From positions 626,320-690,319 of the forward strand of contig NZ_BSOB01000010.1 in assembly GCF_030160295.1 (NCBI RefSeq): a DNA stretch of 64,000 bases, given 5' to 3'. The DNA comes from Dyella acidisoli (GTDB lineage Bacteria > Pseudomonadota > Gammaproteobacteria > Xanthomonadales > Rhodanobacteraceae). The translations under genes were made by a program, and so were the position numbers. The notes beneath the pieces are model-generated. The model made no database searches, had not been told where the DNA came from, and saw nothing but the letters and a program-made list of their open reading frames with translations. Shown in pieces: positions 23,596-33,927 of this stretch; the stretch's first letter is position 1, and each line of letters starts with the position of its first letter.

Positions 23596-26301
23596 TTAGC
23601 CAGTATTTTGCAAACCCTGCGCGACACCGTTGACACATGCCACCAGCGAACGCAGCAGATGATCGTCGCTGCGATCACTAGCGCGCCAACGCTGCAATAG
23701 ATCGACCTGCAGCAAGCTCATCGGATCAACATAAGGATTGCGCAGGCGTATTGAAAGCGAGAGACGCGGATCGTCGCGCAACAGCTCCTCGCTGTGCTTC
23801 AACTTAAGCAGCCAGCGACGGGTACGTTCGAATTCTTCGCGAATCATGCCAAAGAAGGTGTCGTGCAAAGGACCCGCTAGCTTGGAGAACGCATCGGCGA
23901 TATCGAGATCGCACTTGGCCAGCACCATTTCAACGTCATCGAGTGCATTGGCGAAGAACGGCCAATCACGCGCCATTTCCTGCAATGTCTCTTCGCCATG
24001 CTTTGCGGCGGCATCTTCGAGCGCAGTGCCCAGACCGTACCAGCCGGTGATGATCGAGCGACACTGCGTCCAGGCGAACACCCATGGAATGGCACGCAGG
24101 TCTTCCACGCCGCGCATGCTGCGTCGGCGTGAAGGACGTGAGCCGAGCGCCATCTGTTCGATCACGTCGATCGGTGTGGCTGCGCGAAAATAGTCGACGA
24201 AGCCTTCGCGGTCGACGAAGGCGCGATAGGCACGCCGGCTTTCCGCGGCCATGGCAGTCATGATGTCGCGCCAATTCGCTTCGCGTGCTTCTTCATCGCG
24301 TGGACGCATGCTGGCACGCATCACTGCGCCCACGGTCTGCTCCAGATTGCGCAATGCCAGCGCGCGAATACCGTATTTGCGATGGATCACTTCGCCCTGC
24401 TCGGTCACACGCAGGATGCCGCTTACCGAACCGCGCGGCGACGACATCAGCGCTGGCGTAATACGTGCACCGCCGCGGCTGGCCGAACCGCCGCGGCCGT
24501 GGAAGAACGCCAGACGGATGCCGGCCTGCTGCGCCACCTCAAGCAATTCCACCTGCGCACGCTGCAGGCCCCAACGCGAGGCCAGGGTGCCGCCGTCCTT
24601 TCCGCTGTCGGAATAACCGAGCATGACCCATTGGCAATCGTCACGCACGCGCAGGTGTGCGCGATAAACCGGGTCATCGAGCAAAGCGCGCAGCGTGCTG
24701 GGCGCGTTCTTCAAGTCGTCGACGGTTTCGAACAGCGGCGCAATGTCGAGCGGCACATGCTCTGCTGACGTGAAGCCGCCATATCGCGCCAACGCCAGCA
24801 CCGCCAGCACGTCTGCAGCAGAGCGCGCCATACTGATGATGTACAGGCCAATCGCGTTGACGCCGTAGCGTTGACGGGATTCATGCAGTGTCGCGAACAC
24901 CGCTTGCAGCGATGCGGCTTGCGCATCGTCGGTTTTTTCCAGCGCCCGCTCGCCACTCGCATAGGAACGTAGTGCAGTAATGCGTTCCGCCGGTGCACGT
25001 TGAGTCCAGCTTTCATCGCGCAACAATGCAGCGAGAGCATCGTCATGCACACGCGAATCCTGGCGCACGTCCAAGCGCGCCATGTGGAAGCCGAAGGTGC
25101 GCACACGCCAGATCAGGCGGCGCACGGCATACGCACCTGCGTTGAGACCGCGATGATCGATCAAGCCATGCACGATCAGCAGCAGATCGTCGAGCAATTC
25201 CTCGGCGGAGTGATAGCCTTCTTCATTGCCATCATCCAGCGTCGCTTCAAGACGCGCACCAATCAAGGTGAGCAAGCAGCGATAAGGCATATCCGCATGC
25301 CGCGGGCGAATCGTCGCTGCAGCACGCGGAAATTGTTCGCGATAATCGGCCAGTCGCTTCAGCAACGACGCTTCGAACTGCACGCGATCGGCCGTCTGAC
25401 TGAGCTGCCGCGCGAGTCCATCGACGTCGGCGATGTAATGCTCCAACACGTGTGCACGCTGCGTAGCGAGGCTATTGGCGATAGTCTCGGCGCCGACGTT
25501 TGGATTGCCGTCCATGTCGCCGCCCACCCAGGTGGCGAAACTCAGCAGGCGCGGCAACGGCACGGCAACTCCGTACACCTCCTGCAACGCATCGGCGAGC
25601 AGTTCGTAGAACGCCGGCACGATGCGGTAGATCGGATTGGCAAGATAAAAGCCAACGTGATGATGCTCGTCCTGCACGCTGGGACGGATTGGCGACGCTT
25701 CGGCCGTCTGCCAGCCGGCGGAAAGCGCCATGAAGATGCGGTCATCGTCTTCCTTGCGTTCTTGCGGCGTGCGGGTGGGGTCGAAGTTGTCGACCAGGGC
25801 GCGCACAACTGCCTGTTCCTTTTCAAGCAGCGAGCGGCGTATCGCTTCAGTGGGATGCGCAGTGAATACGGGCTCGACTTTCAGCTTGTATAGCCATTGC
25901 AGCAATTCATCGGCGCTTACGCCTTGCGCTTTCAGGTGCTGCAGCACATCGAGCAGCGATTCCGGCTGTGCGGTGCCGCTTTCGCGCTGATAGTCGCGAC
26001 GACGGCGGATGCGATGCACTCGCTCGGCGGTGTTCACGGCCTGAAAATACGTAGCGAACGCGCGAGCCAGCGCTTCCGCTTCTTCAGCATCTAACCCAGC
26101 CAACGATTCGGCCAGATCGTCCGCGGCGTGCCCCTCGCGACGACGGCGAATGGAAGCGGTACGTACCTGCTCCACGCGCTGGAAAAATCCCTCGCCCCCC
26201 TGTTCGGCCAACATGCGTCCCACCATCGCGCCGAGCCGGTGCACGTCTTCGCGCAGCGGGCCGTCGTGGGGCAGGAATTCGGGGTCGCGAGTAGCTTCCA
26301 T
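23596..26301 (-). CDS. ppc: Phosphoenolpyruvate carboxylase
   Basis: This cytoplasmic enzyme adds bicarbonate to phosphoenolpyruvate to make oxaloacetate and replenish the citric acid cycle. The 901 residues match the family. The catalytic histidine lies in VFTAHPTEAIRRSLLEK. Other hallmarks are WVGGDMDGNPNV, the glycine loop in FFHGRGGSASRGGARI, the catalytic lysine region MLGYSDSGKDGG, and the C-terminal LRNPYVDPMSLLQVDLLQRW. The start ATG at 26301 is followed by a typical N-terminus (EFLPHDGPLREDVHRLG). It is divergent from ahcY across a 240-base gap that contains the SAH riboswitch. Confidence 0.97.
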   Translation of the reverse strand: MEATRDPEFLPHDGPLREDVHRLGAMVGRMLAEQGGEGFFQRVEQVRTASIRRRREGHAADDLAESLAGLDAEEAEALARAFATYFQAVNTAERVHRIRRRRDYQRESGTAQPESLLDVLQHLKAQGVSADELLQWLYKLKVEPVFTAHPTEAIRRSLLEKEQAVVRALVDNFDPTRTPQERKEDDDRIFMALSAGWQTAEASPIRPSVQDEHHHVGFYLANPIYRIVPAFYELLADALQEVYGVAVPLPRLLSFATWVGGDMDGNPNVGAETIANSLATQRAHVLEHYIADVDGLARQLSQTADRVQFEASLLKRLADYREQFPRAAATIRPRHADMPYRCLLTLIGARLEATLDDGNEEGYHSAEELLDDLLLIVHGLIDHRGLNAGAYAVRRLIWRVRTFGFHMARLDVRQDSRVHDDALAALLRDESWTQRAPAERITALRSYASGERALEKTDDAQAASLQAVFATLHESRQRYGVNAIGLYIISMARSAADVLAVLALARYGGFTSAEHVPLDIAPLFETVDDLKNAPSTLRALLDDPVYRAHLRVRDDCQWVMLGYSDSGKDGGTLASRWGLQRAQVELLEVAQQAGIRLAFFHGRGGSASRGGARITPALMSSPRGSVSGILRVTEQGEVIHRKYGIRALALRNLEQTVGAVMRASMRPRDEEAREANWRDIMTAMAAESRRAYRAFVDREGFVDYFRAATPIDVIEQMALGSRPSRRRSMRGVEDLRAIPWVFAWTQCRSIITGWYGLGTALEDAAAKHGEETLQEMARDWPFFANALDDVEMVLAKCDLDIADAFSKLAGPLHDTFFGMIREEFERTRRWLLKLKHSEELLRDDPRLSLSIRLRNPYVDPMSLLQVDLLQRWRASDRSDDHLLRSLVACVNGVAQGLQNTG

Positions 26302-26404
26302 GGGGCCTCCGTTGGGTCAGTTCCCTAGCCTACCGAATTTATGCGGCACTGCGGCAATCCATTCGTCATAAGGAACGTTCTATGGATAGAATGGGCGTCT
26401 TCGC

Positions 26405-26475
26405 CGAGGGGCGCTGCGACCGTGGGAATGCACGGCCAGGCTCGGTGGATGCTTCGACTGTAACGGCGCTCATGA
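26405..26475 (+). promoter_or_regulatory. S-adenosylhomocysteine (SAH) riboswitch upstream of ahcY
   Basis: The conserved core is readable: CCGAGGGGCGCTGCGACCG at 26405, a stem CCGTG/CACGG, CCAGGCTCGG closing helix P1 (CCGAG with CTCGG), and AACGGCGCTCA at the 3' end. GGGCGC in the 5' part pairs with GCGCTC near 26466-26471, the pseudoknot typical of this class. SAH binding is known to raise expression of SAH hydrolase, which removes SAH. Confidence 0.92.
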
Positions 26476-26516
26476 CGCGAATTGTCGCGTCGGCCTGGCC
26501 TTCCGGGCCGGGTTTT
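26474..26516 (+). promoter_or_regulatory. Expression platform hairpins of the ahcY riboswitch
   Basis: Two hairpins follow the aptamer at once: GACGCGA/TCGCGTC with loop ATTG (26474-26491), and CCTGGCC/GGCCGGG with loop TTCCG (26494-26512) followed by TTTT. The second looks like an intrinsic terminator, so transcriptional control is likely. The first overlaps the aptamer's 3' end by two bases and could compete with it. Confidence 0.6.
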
Positions 26517-26544
26517 CCCCATGAGACTCGGAGACATCCCTCCC

Positions 26545-27978
<1,434 letters not shown>

Positions 27979-27992
27979 TCGCTCCACGCTCC

Positions 27993-28026
27993 CTCTCCCC
28001 CATCTTTGATCAAGGATGGGGGAGAG
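27993..28026. repeat. GGGGAGAG-type hairpin repeat, family 3, after ahcY
   Basis: CTCTCCCCCATC (27993-28004) pairs with GATGGGGGAGAG (28015-28026). The trailing TTGGGGTGAGGGG is shared with copies near 39531 and 60950. It lies 14 bases past the ahcY stop and could protect or end the transcript, though no T tract follows. Confidence 0.7.
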
Positions 28027-28066
28027 GATTGGGGTGAGGGGCCAACCTCGCCGCAATACTTGATAG

Positions 28067-28143
28067 ATCGTCGCCCCGGCGAAGGCCGGGGCCCAGCGAC
28101 TTAAAGCGAAAGACACTGGATCCCGGCCTTCGCCGGGACGACG
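28067..28143. repeat. CCGGCGAAGGCCGG-type REP repeat, family 2
   Basis: Two hairpins built on CCCCGGCGAAGGCCGGGG and CCCGGCCTTCGCCGGG face each other, flanked by CGTCG and CGACG. Similar units occur at 43542-43624, 53116-53157 and 60791-60914. This sequence type is widespread in proteobacterial intergenic DNA. Confidence 0.8.
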
Positions 28144-28178
28144 AATCCTAAGCAACAAGCATCACTGAGCAATGCGCC

Positions 28179-30314
28179 TCAATAGCGCAAACCAAGATTC
28201 GCTTTTTGCACAGCATCGACAAATCCCGCAAACGGAATATCGGTCACCCCCACCAACCCGATATGGCTGTTCTCCCCATCGATCAACCTCCCCGTCACCG
28301 GCTGATCGACGTACTCGAACCAATGCGTACCCACGATTGCCGGATCGCTCGCTGCAGCCTGCACGAAGCGCGCATACGCCGCACCGCGCTGCTCCTCTGC
28401 CCACACTGAAACAACACCCTTGCCGAACGGTCCGCGATCATACGAACCAAAATGGAACTCGGTGATCAGCACCGGCTTGTCGAGCTTGTGTATGGCGTTG
28501 AGATCAACACCATGCTGCGGCAGATCCGCATAGACGTTGAAGCTGATCACGTCGCAATACTGTGCACACGCCGCTACGGCTTCCGGCGTATTCACCGCAA
28601 AGCGTCCACCCAGGAAAAGATGATGCGGATCGTGGCGATGCATGGCTGCTGCGACGACGCTGAAGTATTGATCGGCATAGTGACGTAACCACGCACTGTA
28701 ATCTTCGGCGATGGCGGGGTGCGCTGCATTGGGTTCTGGCGCAGGAAAATTCGTGGCGTCTAACGCAGACCAATCGCCAAGCGTGATGCCCCATGCGGAA
28801 GCCAGCTTCGAGGCTGCACCGTATTTCTTCTTCAATGTGGCGATAAACGCCTGCTTGGCCGCACTGCGCGCTTCGCCGCACAACGTGCCCATCGCCAAGC
28901 CCCAGCGTCCTTGCGGCCCTTGTCCTGCCCACGCCAGTTCGTTATCGGCAAAGTAGCCGAGCAGCCAAGGATCGTCGTGCGACGACGCGGCCGCATTCGC
29001 AACAGCGTGCTCGACTGCTTGCACGAAGCGCGGATCGAACGGATCGGGCATGCGTCCCCAATAATCGAAGCCGCTGGAGACATTGCCGAACTCGCCGTTG
29101 ATGTAGATCGGCAAGGTATAGGCCACGCGGTGCAGCTTGCCCAGCGCATCGTCACTCCAATTGCCGAGCGTGTTGAAACCCCAAGCTTGCAGCCGATCGA
29201 GCGTGCGCTTGCGCCAATCGGGCAGCCCATTTGAACCATCTAAGCGATAGAGATTCGCCGCATAGAAGTCAAACCAGCGGCCGTTATTCGCACCGATACC
29301 CGCACTCGCACCCCGCTCGGCGTCGCGGCTATCGCTGGAACCGTAGAAGGCGCTCCACGGCGATTGATCCGGCGGCAGATCCGCGAACATGTATTCGCGC
29401 CCCTGTACATAGGTGCGCGTGTCGGCGGCGGTCACTGTGTTGATACCCAGCGAAAAGAACGCATGCCCATCCGGCGTTACCAGCCACCAACGGCCATTCG
29501 CCTTTTGCGTGTGGAACCAACCAGTGCGCGTCAATGCGATGTTCTGACGGCCACCGTAAGCATCCAAGACGTGGCGCTCAGCCAACTGCGCCAATAGTCG
29601 TTGCTGCTCTTGAGCGTGCGCACTGCGCAAAGCCGCATCGCTATCGATCTTTTCCGGCCAGTGTCCACGCGTGTACTGCCCCCACTGATCGACGATGTTG
29701 CGATAAGCATCTTGCAAGACCGAATCGCCCGCGCTCGTTTCCATCTTGCCCAGTAAAAGTTGCTGGACAGCCTGCGGCGCCGGCATGCTGAGGCGGACCT
29801 CGCGCACCTGCGCAAGATCGATCGCTCCTTCCACCGTTGTCGCAACGAAGACGGCACTCGCACGATCCTCGAATGGCATTGGCGGGCCTGCTTGCATGCC
29901 GAATGCACGTGGCGAGGTTGCGTGCAAAGGAATCACCAAGGCTTGCGCAGGACCTGCCGGCAGACCAACAACAGCACGCAGGTGTTGTCCGGCGGCACCA
30001 TCGACATTCACCTCAAGCGTCACTGCCCAAGGCATCGCGTTCTGCACCTGGATCTGTAGCGCACCCTGCCCTGCCCAATTCCATGAACCGGCTGCAGAGG
30101 TGATGACGATCTGCGGCTGACTTACCGGTTGAAACGCATAACGCTGCAACGGCGTGCCATGCGCATCGCGCTCAACTTGGCCGATGCGCTGCACTTGCTG
30201 CAATTGAACTTTCGCCGACGCAGATGAAATCGCAAGATCTGCAATATCAGCAGCAGTGCTATCGAACGACAACACCCCCAGTACTGCGCCTGCAAATAGC
30301 GTGATCGTTTTCAT
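28179..30314 (-). CDS. Secreted glycoside hydrolase, GH50/beta-agarase-like
   Basis: From the ATG at 30314 the product has 711 residues and begins with a signal peptide (MKTITLFAGAVLGVLSF). A beta-sandwich-like N-terminal region spans about residues 20-190. The catalytic barrel then starts with GRWWLVTPDGHAFFSLGINT, a pattern of the GH50 agarase-like group. Likely catalytic glutamates are in FADNELAW (acid/base) and VLITEFHFGS (nucleophile), at the ends of the usual barrel strands. Agarase activity itself is not established; relatives in soil bacteria may act on other galactans or plant polysaccharides. A GH67 alpha-glucuronidase gene lies 5 kb away, which fits a plant-litter habit. Confidence 0.75.
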   Translation of the reverse strand: MKTITLFAGAVLGVLSFDSTAADIADLAISSASAKVQLQQVQRIGQVERDAHGTPLQRYAFQPVSQPQIVITSAAGSWNWAGQGALQIQVQNAMPWAVTLEVNVDGAAGQHLRAVVGLPAGPAQALVIPLHATSPRAFGMQAGPPMPFEDRASAVFVATTVEGAIDLAQVREVRLSMPAPQAVQQLLLGKMETSAGDSVLQDAYRNIVDQWGQYTRGHWPEKIDSDAALRSAHAQEQQRLLAQLAERHVLDAYGGRQNIALTRTGWFHTQKANGRWWLVTPDGHAFFSLGINTVTAADTRTYVQGREYMFADLPPDQSPWSAFYGSSDSRDAERGASAGIGANNGRWFDFYAANLYRLDGSNGLPDWRKRTLDRLQAWGFNTLGNWSDDALGKLHRVAYTLPIYINGEFGNVSSGFDYWGRMPDPFDPRFVQAVEHAVANAAASSHDDPWLLGYFADNELAWAGQGPQGRWGLAMGTLCGEARSAAKQAFIATLKKKYGAASKLASAWGITLGDWSALDATNFPAPEPNAAHPAIAEDYSAWLRHYADQYFSVVAAAMHRHDPHHLFLGGRFAVNTPEAVAACAQYCDVISFNVYADLPQHGVDLNAIHKLDKPVLITEFHFGSYDRGPFGKGVVSVWAEEQRGAAYARFVQAAASDPAIVGTHWFEYVDQPVTGRLIDGENSHIGLVGVTDIPFAGFVDAVQKANLGLRY

Positions 30315-30347
30315 CTGCAACTTACAACACAGGACGTGAGCCAGTGA

Positions 30348-30410
30348 GTAGGCTGGGATGATAATCCCAGCATTGCAATGTATGCACTGAGATCGCCATC
30401 CCAGCCTATG
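30348..30410. repeat. Paired-hairpin repeat, family 1 (copy D), overlapping the permease stop
   Basis: The left hairpin is GCTGGGAT/ATCCCAGC around GATA (30352-30371); the right end reads CCATCCCAGCCTATG. The CTA in that right end (30406-30408) is the TAG stop codon of the permease gene on the minus strand, so the element supplies the end of that reading frame. Confidence 0.75.
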
Positions 30411-31746
30411 CACTCGCGCGCTGCTTGCCCCACCTACGCCACATCGCATATACGGGCACGCCAAACGCGATGATCACCAGGCTCATGCCAGCATCACGCG
30501 GCGTATCAATTACCGTGGCGATGATCACGCCAAGCACCGTGCATACGAATACGAACGGCAGCACGGGATACAGCGGCACGCGATAAGGCGAGCTCTGCGC
30601 CCCAAATTGGCGCCGATACCAGAACAACGTGGCGATGCCAAACGCATGACCCAGCCATTCGCCCACCGTGGTGTAGTTGACCAGCTGATCGAAGGTGCCG
30701 GTAAGAATCAGCACGATGGCCCATAGACCCAACACCGCCAGCGCAACTTGCGGTGCACGCCAGCGCGCATCGATCTGCCCTACTGAGCGGAAAAACATTC
30801 CATCCGAACCCATCGTCTGCAGTACACGCGCACCACCGGCAATGGCAATGCTGCAGTACCCGAACGTAGAGCAAGCAATGCCGATGGCCATGATCGTGGC
30901 GCCATGCGGTCCGAAGATATGGCTCATCAGATCTGCAGCAGGCGCCTTGCTCGCAGCCAGGCCCTCATGCCCCAGGCCGACGAGATAAGCGATATTCGCT
31001 AGGACGTAGCACACCACGACGCCCACCAGGCCCAGCGTGAGCGCACGCGGCAAGGTGCGCTGCGGATCGCGCACTTCGCCCGCCATGTCGTTCAAGTAGT
31101 GAAAGCCGCCATAGGTGAACAACACCGGCAATACGGCCCCAATCCACGCGCTACCGGATACCTGATGCGCAGTATCCACCGCCAGCACGCCCCCCAGATG
31201 CCCATGTGCCAGCACCAGCCCCGCCACCAACAGCATGGAGATCGCTGCCAGCTTCAGCAGCGTAAAAACATTCACCAACAATGAACCAGCACGGATGCCG
31301 AACAGGTTGACGCCGACGATGAAGAAAATCGCGCCTACCGCGACCGGTTTCACCCACAGCGCCGGCGCACTCACAGCTCGACAGGCATAGTCAGCAAACG
31401 TAACGGCCACCGCCGCCACGCTGCCGGGGTAGTTGATCAGCGCCATGGTCCAGCCGAACAGAAAGGCCGGCAGCGCGCCGAAGGCTTCGCGCAAGTAAAG
31501 ATAAATGCCGCCTGCGTGCGGACGCCGCGCGCCGAGCTCGCCGTAACAAAGCACGCCGGCCAATGTGAGCAAACCACCCAGTACCCATAGCGCGAGCAAC
31601 GGCAAGCCGGACGATGTTCGCTCGGCGACCGTGGCAGGTGTGCGGAAAATGCCGCTGCCAATGACGCCGCCGACCACAATGGCAGCGCCGCTCCAAATGC
31701 CGAGCCGGCGCAGGTACGAAGAGGATGGGGAGGTTTCGTCGGTCAT
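30406..31746 (-). CDS. APC-superfamily amino acid permease
   Basis: An inner-membrane transporter of 446 residues with about 12 hydrophobic segments. The N-terminal motif IWSGAAIVVGGVIGSGIFRT is the substrate-binding GxxIGSGIF helix of APC amino acid exchangers. RRPHAGGIYLYLREAFGALP is the second family motif, as in LAT/SteT-like transporters. The substrate is unknown. I chose the ATG at 31746 (MTDETSPSSS); an in-frame ATG at 31758 is equally possible. The gene is divergent from the ATP-grasp gene, and its stop codon lies inside repeat copy D. Confidence 0.88.
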   Translation of the reverse strand: MTDETSPSSSYLRRLGIWSGAAIVVGGVIGSGIFRTPATVAERTSSGLPLLALWVLGGLLTLAGVLCYGELGARRPHAGGIYLYLREAFGALPAFLFGWTMALINYPGSVAAVAVTFADYACRAVSAPALWVKPVAVGAIFFIVGVNLFGIRAGSLLVNVFTLLKLAAISMLLVAGLVLAHGHLGGVLAVDTAHQVSGSAWIGAVLPVLFTYGGFHYLNDMAGEVRDPQRTLPRALTLGLVGVVVCYVLANIAYLVGLGHEGLAASKAPAADLMSHIFGPHGATIMAIGIACSTFGYCSIAIAGGARVLQTMGSDGMFFRSVGQIDARWRAPQVALAVLGLWAIVLILTGTFDQLVNYTTVGEWLGHAFGIATLFWYRRQFGAQSSPYRVPLYPVLPFVFVCTVLGVIIATVIDTPRDAGMSLVIIAFGVPVYAMWRRWGKQRASA

Positions 31747-31912
31747 GGTTGCCGACATTAACCCGAGTCGCTGTCCGCTGTCCGGTGACCTTTGCCCTAT
31801 GGCGCGTCGGCAGCGCACCATGCACGTGCTCCTAGTCACATTGACACGCCGAAATCCGTCCTCCGATACTTGGCAGGTCACGCGCCATGACCAACGCTAC
31901 GCTGGCGCATCG

Positions 31913-32000
31913 GCCCCGAGGGGTGCTGCGACGGATATTGAACAGGCTCTCTATCCGCCACGCTCGGGTCGCCGACCACTCACAATGAACAAGGGCGCCC
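31913..32000 (+). promoter_or_regulatory. SAH-riboswitch-like element upstream of the ATP-grasp gene
   Basis: CCCCGAGGGGTGCTGCGACGG (31914 onward) matches the start of the ahcY riboswitch with one base changed in GAGGGGCGCTGCGACG. A variable stem GGATA/TATCC follows, then CCACGCTCGG closes P1 (CCGAG 31916-31920 with CTCGG 31963-31967). GGGTGC (31920-31925) pairs in full with GCGCCC (31995-32000), matching the pseudoknot of the ahcY copy with compensated bases. It lies 26 bases before ATG 32026. Assignment is by eye; a covariance search with the SAH riboswitch model would decide. Confidence 0.72.
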
Positions 32001-32020
32001 ACCCCAATTATTTGGAGGTG
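32000..32020 (+). promoter_or_regulatory. Hairpin sequestering the ATP-grasp ribosome binding site
   Basis: CACCCCAA (32000-32007) pairs with TTGG-A-GGTG (32012-32020, one bulged A), with loop TTAT. The hairpin covers the strong GGAGG at 32014-32018, six to seven bases from ATG 32026. CACCCC could instead pair with GGGGTG (31919-31924) in the aptamer, so ligand binding might decide whether the site is open. This suggests control of translation. Confidence 0.55.
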
Positions 32021-32025
32021 TTCCC

Positions 32026-32931
32026 ATGTCTGTTTCTCGTTTTCGCCTTGCCGTTGCTTCGTCCAGGCAATTCCCGACCGTCCATCAGGATGACGTTCAT
32101 CTGCTAGCTACGCTCAACCGTCTGGGGGTAGAGACGACGGTTTGCGTCTGGAACGATCCGCACGTCGATTGGACGTCTTTCGATGCAGTTCTGATTCGCA
32201 CCATCTGGGATTACTTCGAGCACTACACGGCCTTCTGCGCCTGGCTCGATATGCTCGATCGACTAGGCGTCATTACCATCAACGATACGCACACGCTGCG
32301 TTGGAACAGCGATAAACGTTATCTGCTCGAGCTAGAGCAGCAAGGCGTGCCCGTTATTCCGACACGCGTTGCGCAGGGTGGCAGCTTGCAGGAAACACTG
32401 TCCCCCATGCTGGAACACGACGTAGTCATCAAACCGACCGTCAGCGGCGGTGCGTGGCATACCGTGCGGGGCAAGGTGGGTACAGCCGATTTCCAGCATG
32501 CCATCGAGCAGCTGCCGAACAAGCTCGACTATCTGGTGCAACCCTTTGTGCCGGAGATTGCGAGCCACGGCGAATGGTCGCTGATGTTTTTCGACAACGC
32601 TTACAGCCATGCCGTACTCAAGCGTCCGACTACGGGCGACTATCGTGTGCAGGAACAGCATGGTGGCCGTACTGACCAAGCCACACCCGATGACCACATA
32701 GTGAAAGCCGCAAGCAAGACGCTGGCAGCCACCGCTGCATTAGGGCATCGCGATTTGGCTTATGCGCGAGTCGATGGTGTGGTGGCGAACGGGCAGTTCC
32801 TGGTGATGGAACTGGAAGTAATCGAACCGTCGCTGTTCCTAACGGGTAGACCCGAAGCGGCCGAACGATTCGCACAGCTTCTTGTTGAGCGTCTGCAAAG
32901 TCTTCCGAGCGAGGCGCGTCGGCTGGGGTGA
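32026..32931 (+). CDS. ATP-grasp ligase of unknown substrate (RimK/glutathione-synthetase-like)
   Basis: The 301-residue cytoplasmic enzyme has an ATP-grasp layout: an N-terminal domain (VLIRTIWDYFEHYTAF), a lysine in DVVIKPTVSGGAWHT, the adenine-binding LVQPFVPEI, a GDYRVQEQHGG loop like that of RimK, and the metal-binding acidic end VMELEVIEPSLFL. Such enzymes join a carboxylate to an amine or thiol through an acyl phosphate. It resembles DcsG-type proteins from D-cycloserine clusters, but no such cluster is present. It begins with GGAGGTG and ATG 32026 directly behind an SAH-riboswitch-like element, so it probably responds to SAH. That is an unusual connection and suggests a role near sulfur or methyl metabolism. 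Confidence 0.8.
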   Translation: MSVSRFRLAVASSRQFPTVHQDDVHLLATLNRLGVETTVCVWNDPHVDWTSFDAVLIRTIWDYFEHYTAFCAWLDMLDRLGVITINDTHTLRWNSDKRYLLELEQQGVPVIPTRVAQGGSLQETLSPMLEHDVVIKPTVSGGAWHTVRGKVGTADFQHAIEQLPNKLDYLVQPFVPEIASHGEWSLMFFDNAYSHAVLKRPTTGDYRVQEQHGGRTDQATPDDHIVKAASKTLAATAALGHRDLAYARVDGVVANGQFLVMELEVIEPSLFLTGRPEAAERFAQLLVERLQSLPSEARRLG

Positions 32932-32988
32932 GGCGAATTTCGCTCACCTCGCTTCTTAGCGTCGAAGTTCAACACATCATGATGTGCC

Positions 32989-33015
32989 CCCTCCCCTACT
33001 GCACGTAGGGGAGGG
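32989..33015. repeat. Hairpin repeat between convergent genes
   Basis: CCCTCCCCTAC (32989-32999) pairs perfectly with GTAGGGGAGGG (33005-33015) around TGCAC. It lies between the convergent ATP-grasp and DJ-1/PfpI genes and is related to the hairpins at 55721-55744 and 55851-55875. It may act as a bidirectional transcript end. Confidence 0.7.
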
Positions 33016-33039
33016 AACTGTATGTCGCAACCTACATGC

Positions 33040-33720
33040 TCAGGCACGTAGCAACGTCAGCACTGCCTTTGCAGCATCCTCCGACGACGCCGGATTCTGC
33101 CCAGTGACCAGATTGCCATCGGTGATGGCATAAGCCTGCCAGTCGGCCTTGCTCGAATAGTGTCCACCGTTGGCCTTGAGCATGTCTTCAACCAGGAACG
33201 GCACGATGTTGGTCAAGCCCACTGCCGCCTCCTCGCTATTGGTGAAGCCAGTGACAGATTTGCCGTGCACCAGCGGCTGACCATCATCGCGCTTAGTGTG
33301 ACGAAACACTGCCGGCGCATGGCACACCGCACCCACCGGCTTGCCCGCCGCATAGGTACGCTCAATCAAGCGAATCGAATCCTTATCCTCCGCCAAGTCC
33401 CACAGCGGCCCATGACCGCCCGGATAGAAAACGGCGTCGTACTCGCCCTTGGCCGCTCCAGCAAGCTTGAGCGTAGACGCTAGCGCGGCCGTCGCAGTGG
33501 CGTCAGCACGGAAGCGCCGAGTCGCTTCAGTCTGCGCATCGGGCGCGTCGCTCTTGGGATCAAGCGGCGGCTGGCCACCCTTAGGCGAGGCAAGCACGAT
33601 CTGCGCACCAGCGTCCTTGAACGCGTAGTACGGCACAGCGAATTCCTCCAGCCAGAACCCGGTTTTATGGCCGGTATTGCCCAACTGGTCGTGCGATGTC
33701 AGCACCATCAAAATCTTCAT
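33040..33720 (-). CDS. DJ-1/PfpI family protein (class I glutamine amidotransferase-like)
   Basis: The 226-residue protein belongs to the DJ-1/PfpI superfamily, close to the Hsp31-type branch. The nucleophile elbow is GAVCHAPAVF, with the catalytic cysteine near residue 131. YDAVFYPGGHGPLWDL supplies the glycine-rich oxyanion region, and an early glutamate lies in GFWLEEFAVPYYAF. Members act as glyoxalases, chaperones or deglycases in stress; the specific activity cannot be read here. Start ATG 33720 follows AAAGGAG (minus strand). No partner gene is adjacent on the same strand. Confidence 0.88.
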   Translation of the reverse strand: MKILMVLTSHDQLGNTGHKTGFWLEEFAVPYYAFKDAGAQIVLASPKGGQPPLDPKSDAPDAQTEATRRFRADATATAALASTLKLAGAAKGEYDAVFYPGGHGPLWDLAEDKDSIRLIERTYAAGKPVGAVCHAPAVFRHTKRDDGQPLVHGKSVTGFTNSEEAAVGLTNIVPFLVEDMLKANGGHYSSKADWQAYAITDGNLVTGQNPASSEDAAKAVLTLLRA

Positions 33721-33927
33721 GAATTACTCCTTTGCAAGAAAACCCGTTCATTCCGAGCCGACGAACGGCAAGTGTTCCTGATCTGTGGGTGCACTCGCCG
33801 TGCTCAATCCCCATGGTAGGAATGAGCAGACAATCCGCTGGATTGGGTAGACAAGCCGTTCAAGTTCGTTGATACCGAGCCACCAACCAGAGCATCCTTT
33901 AGGCACTGACCTACCCTACCCATTACT

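Noticed and set aside
33721-33927. LexA box upstream of dinB
   Set aside because: No CTGT-N8-ACAG pattern was found in this interval.
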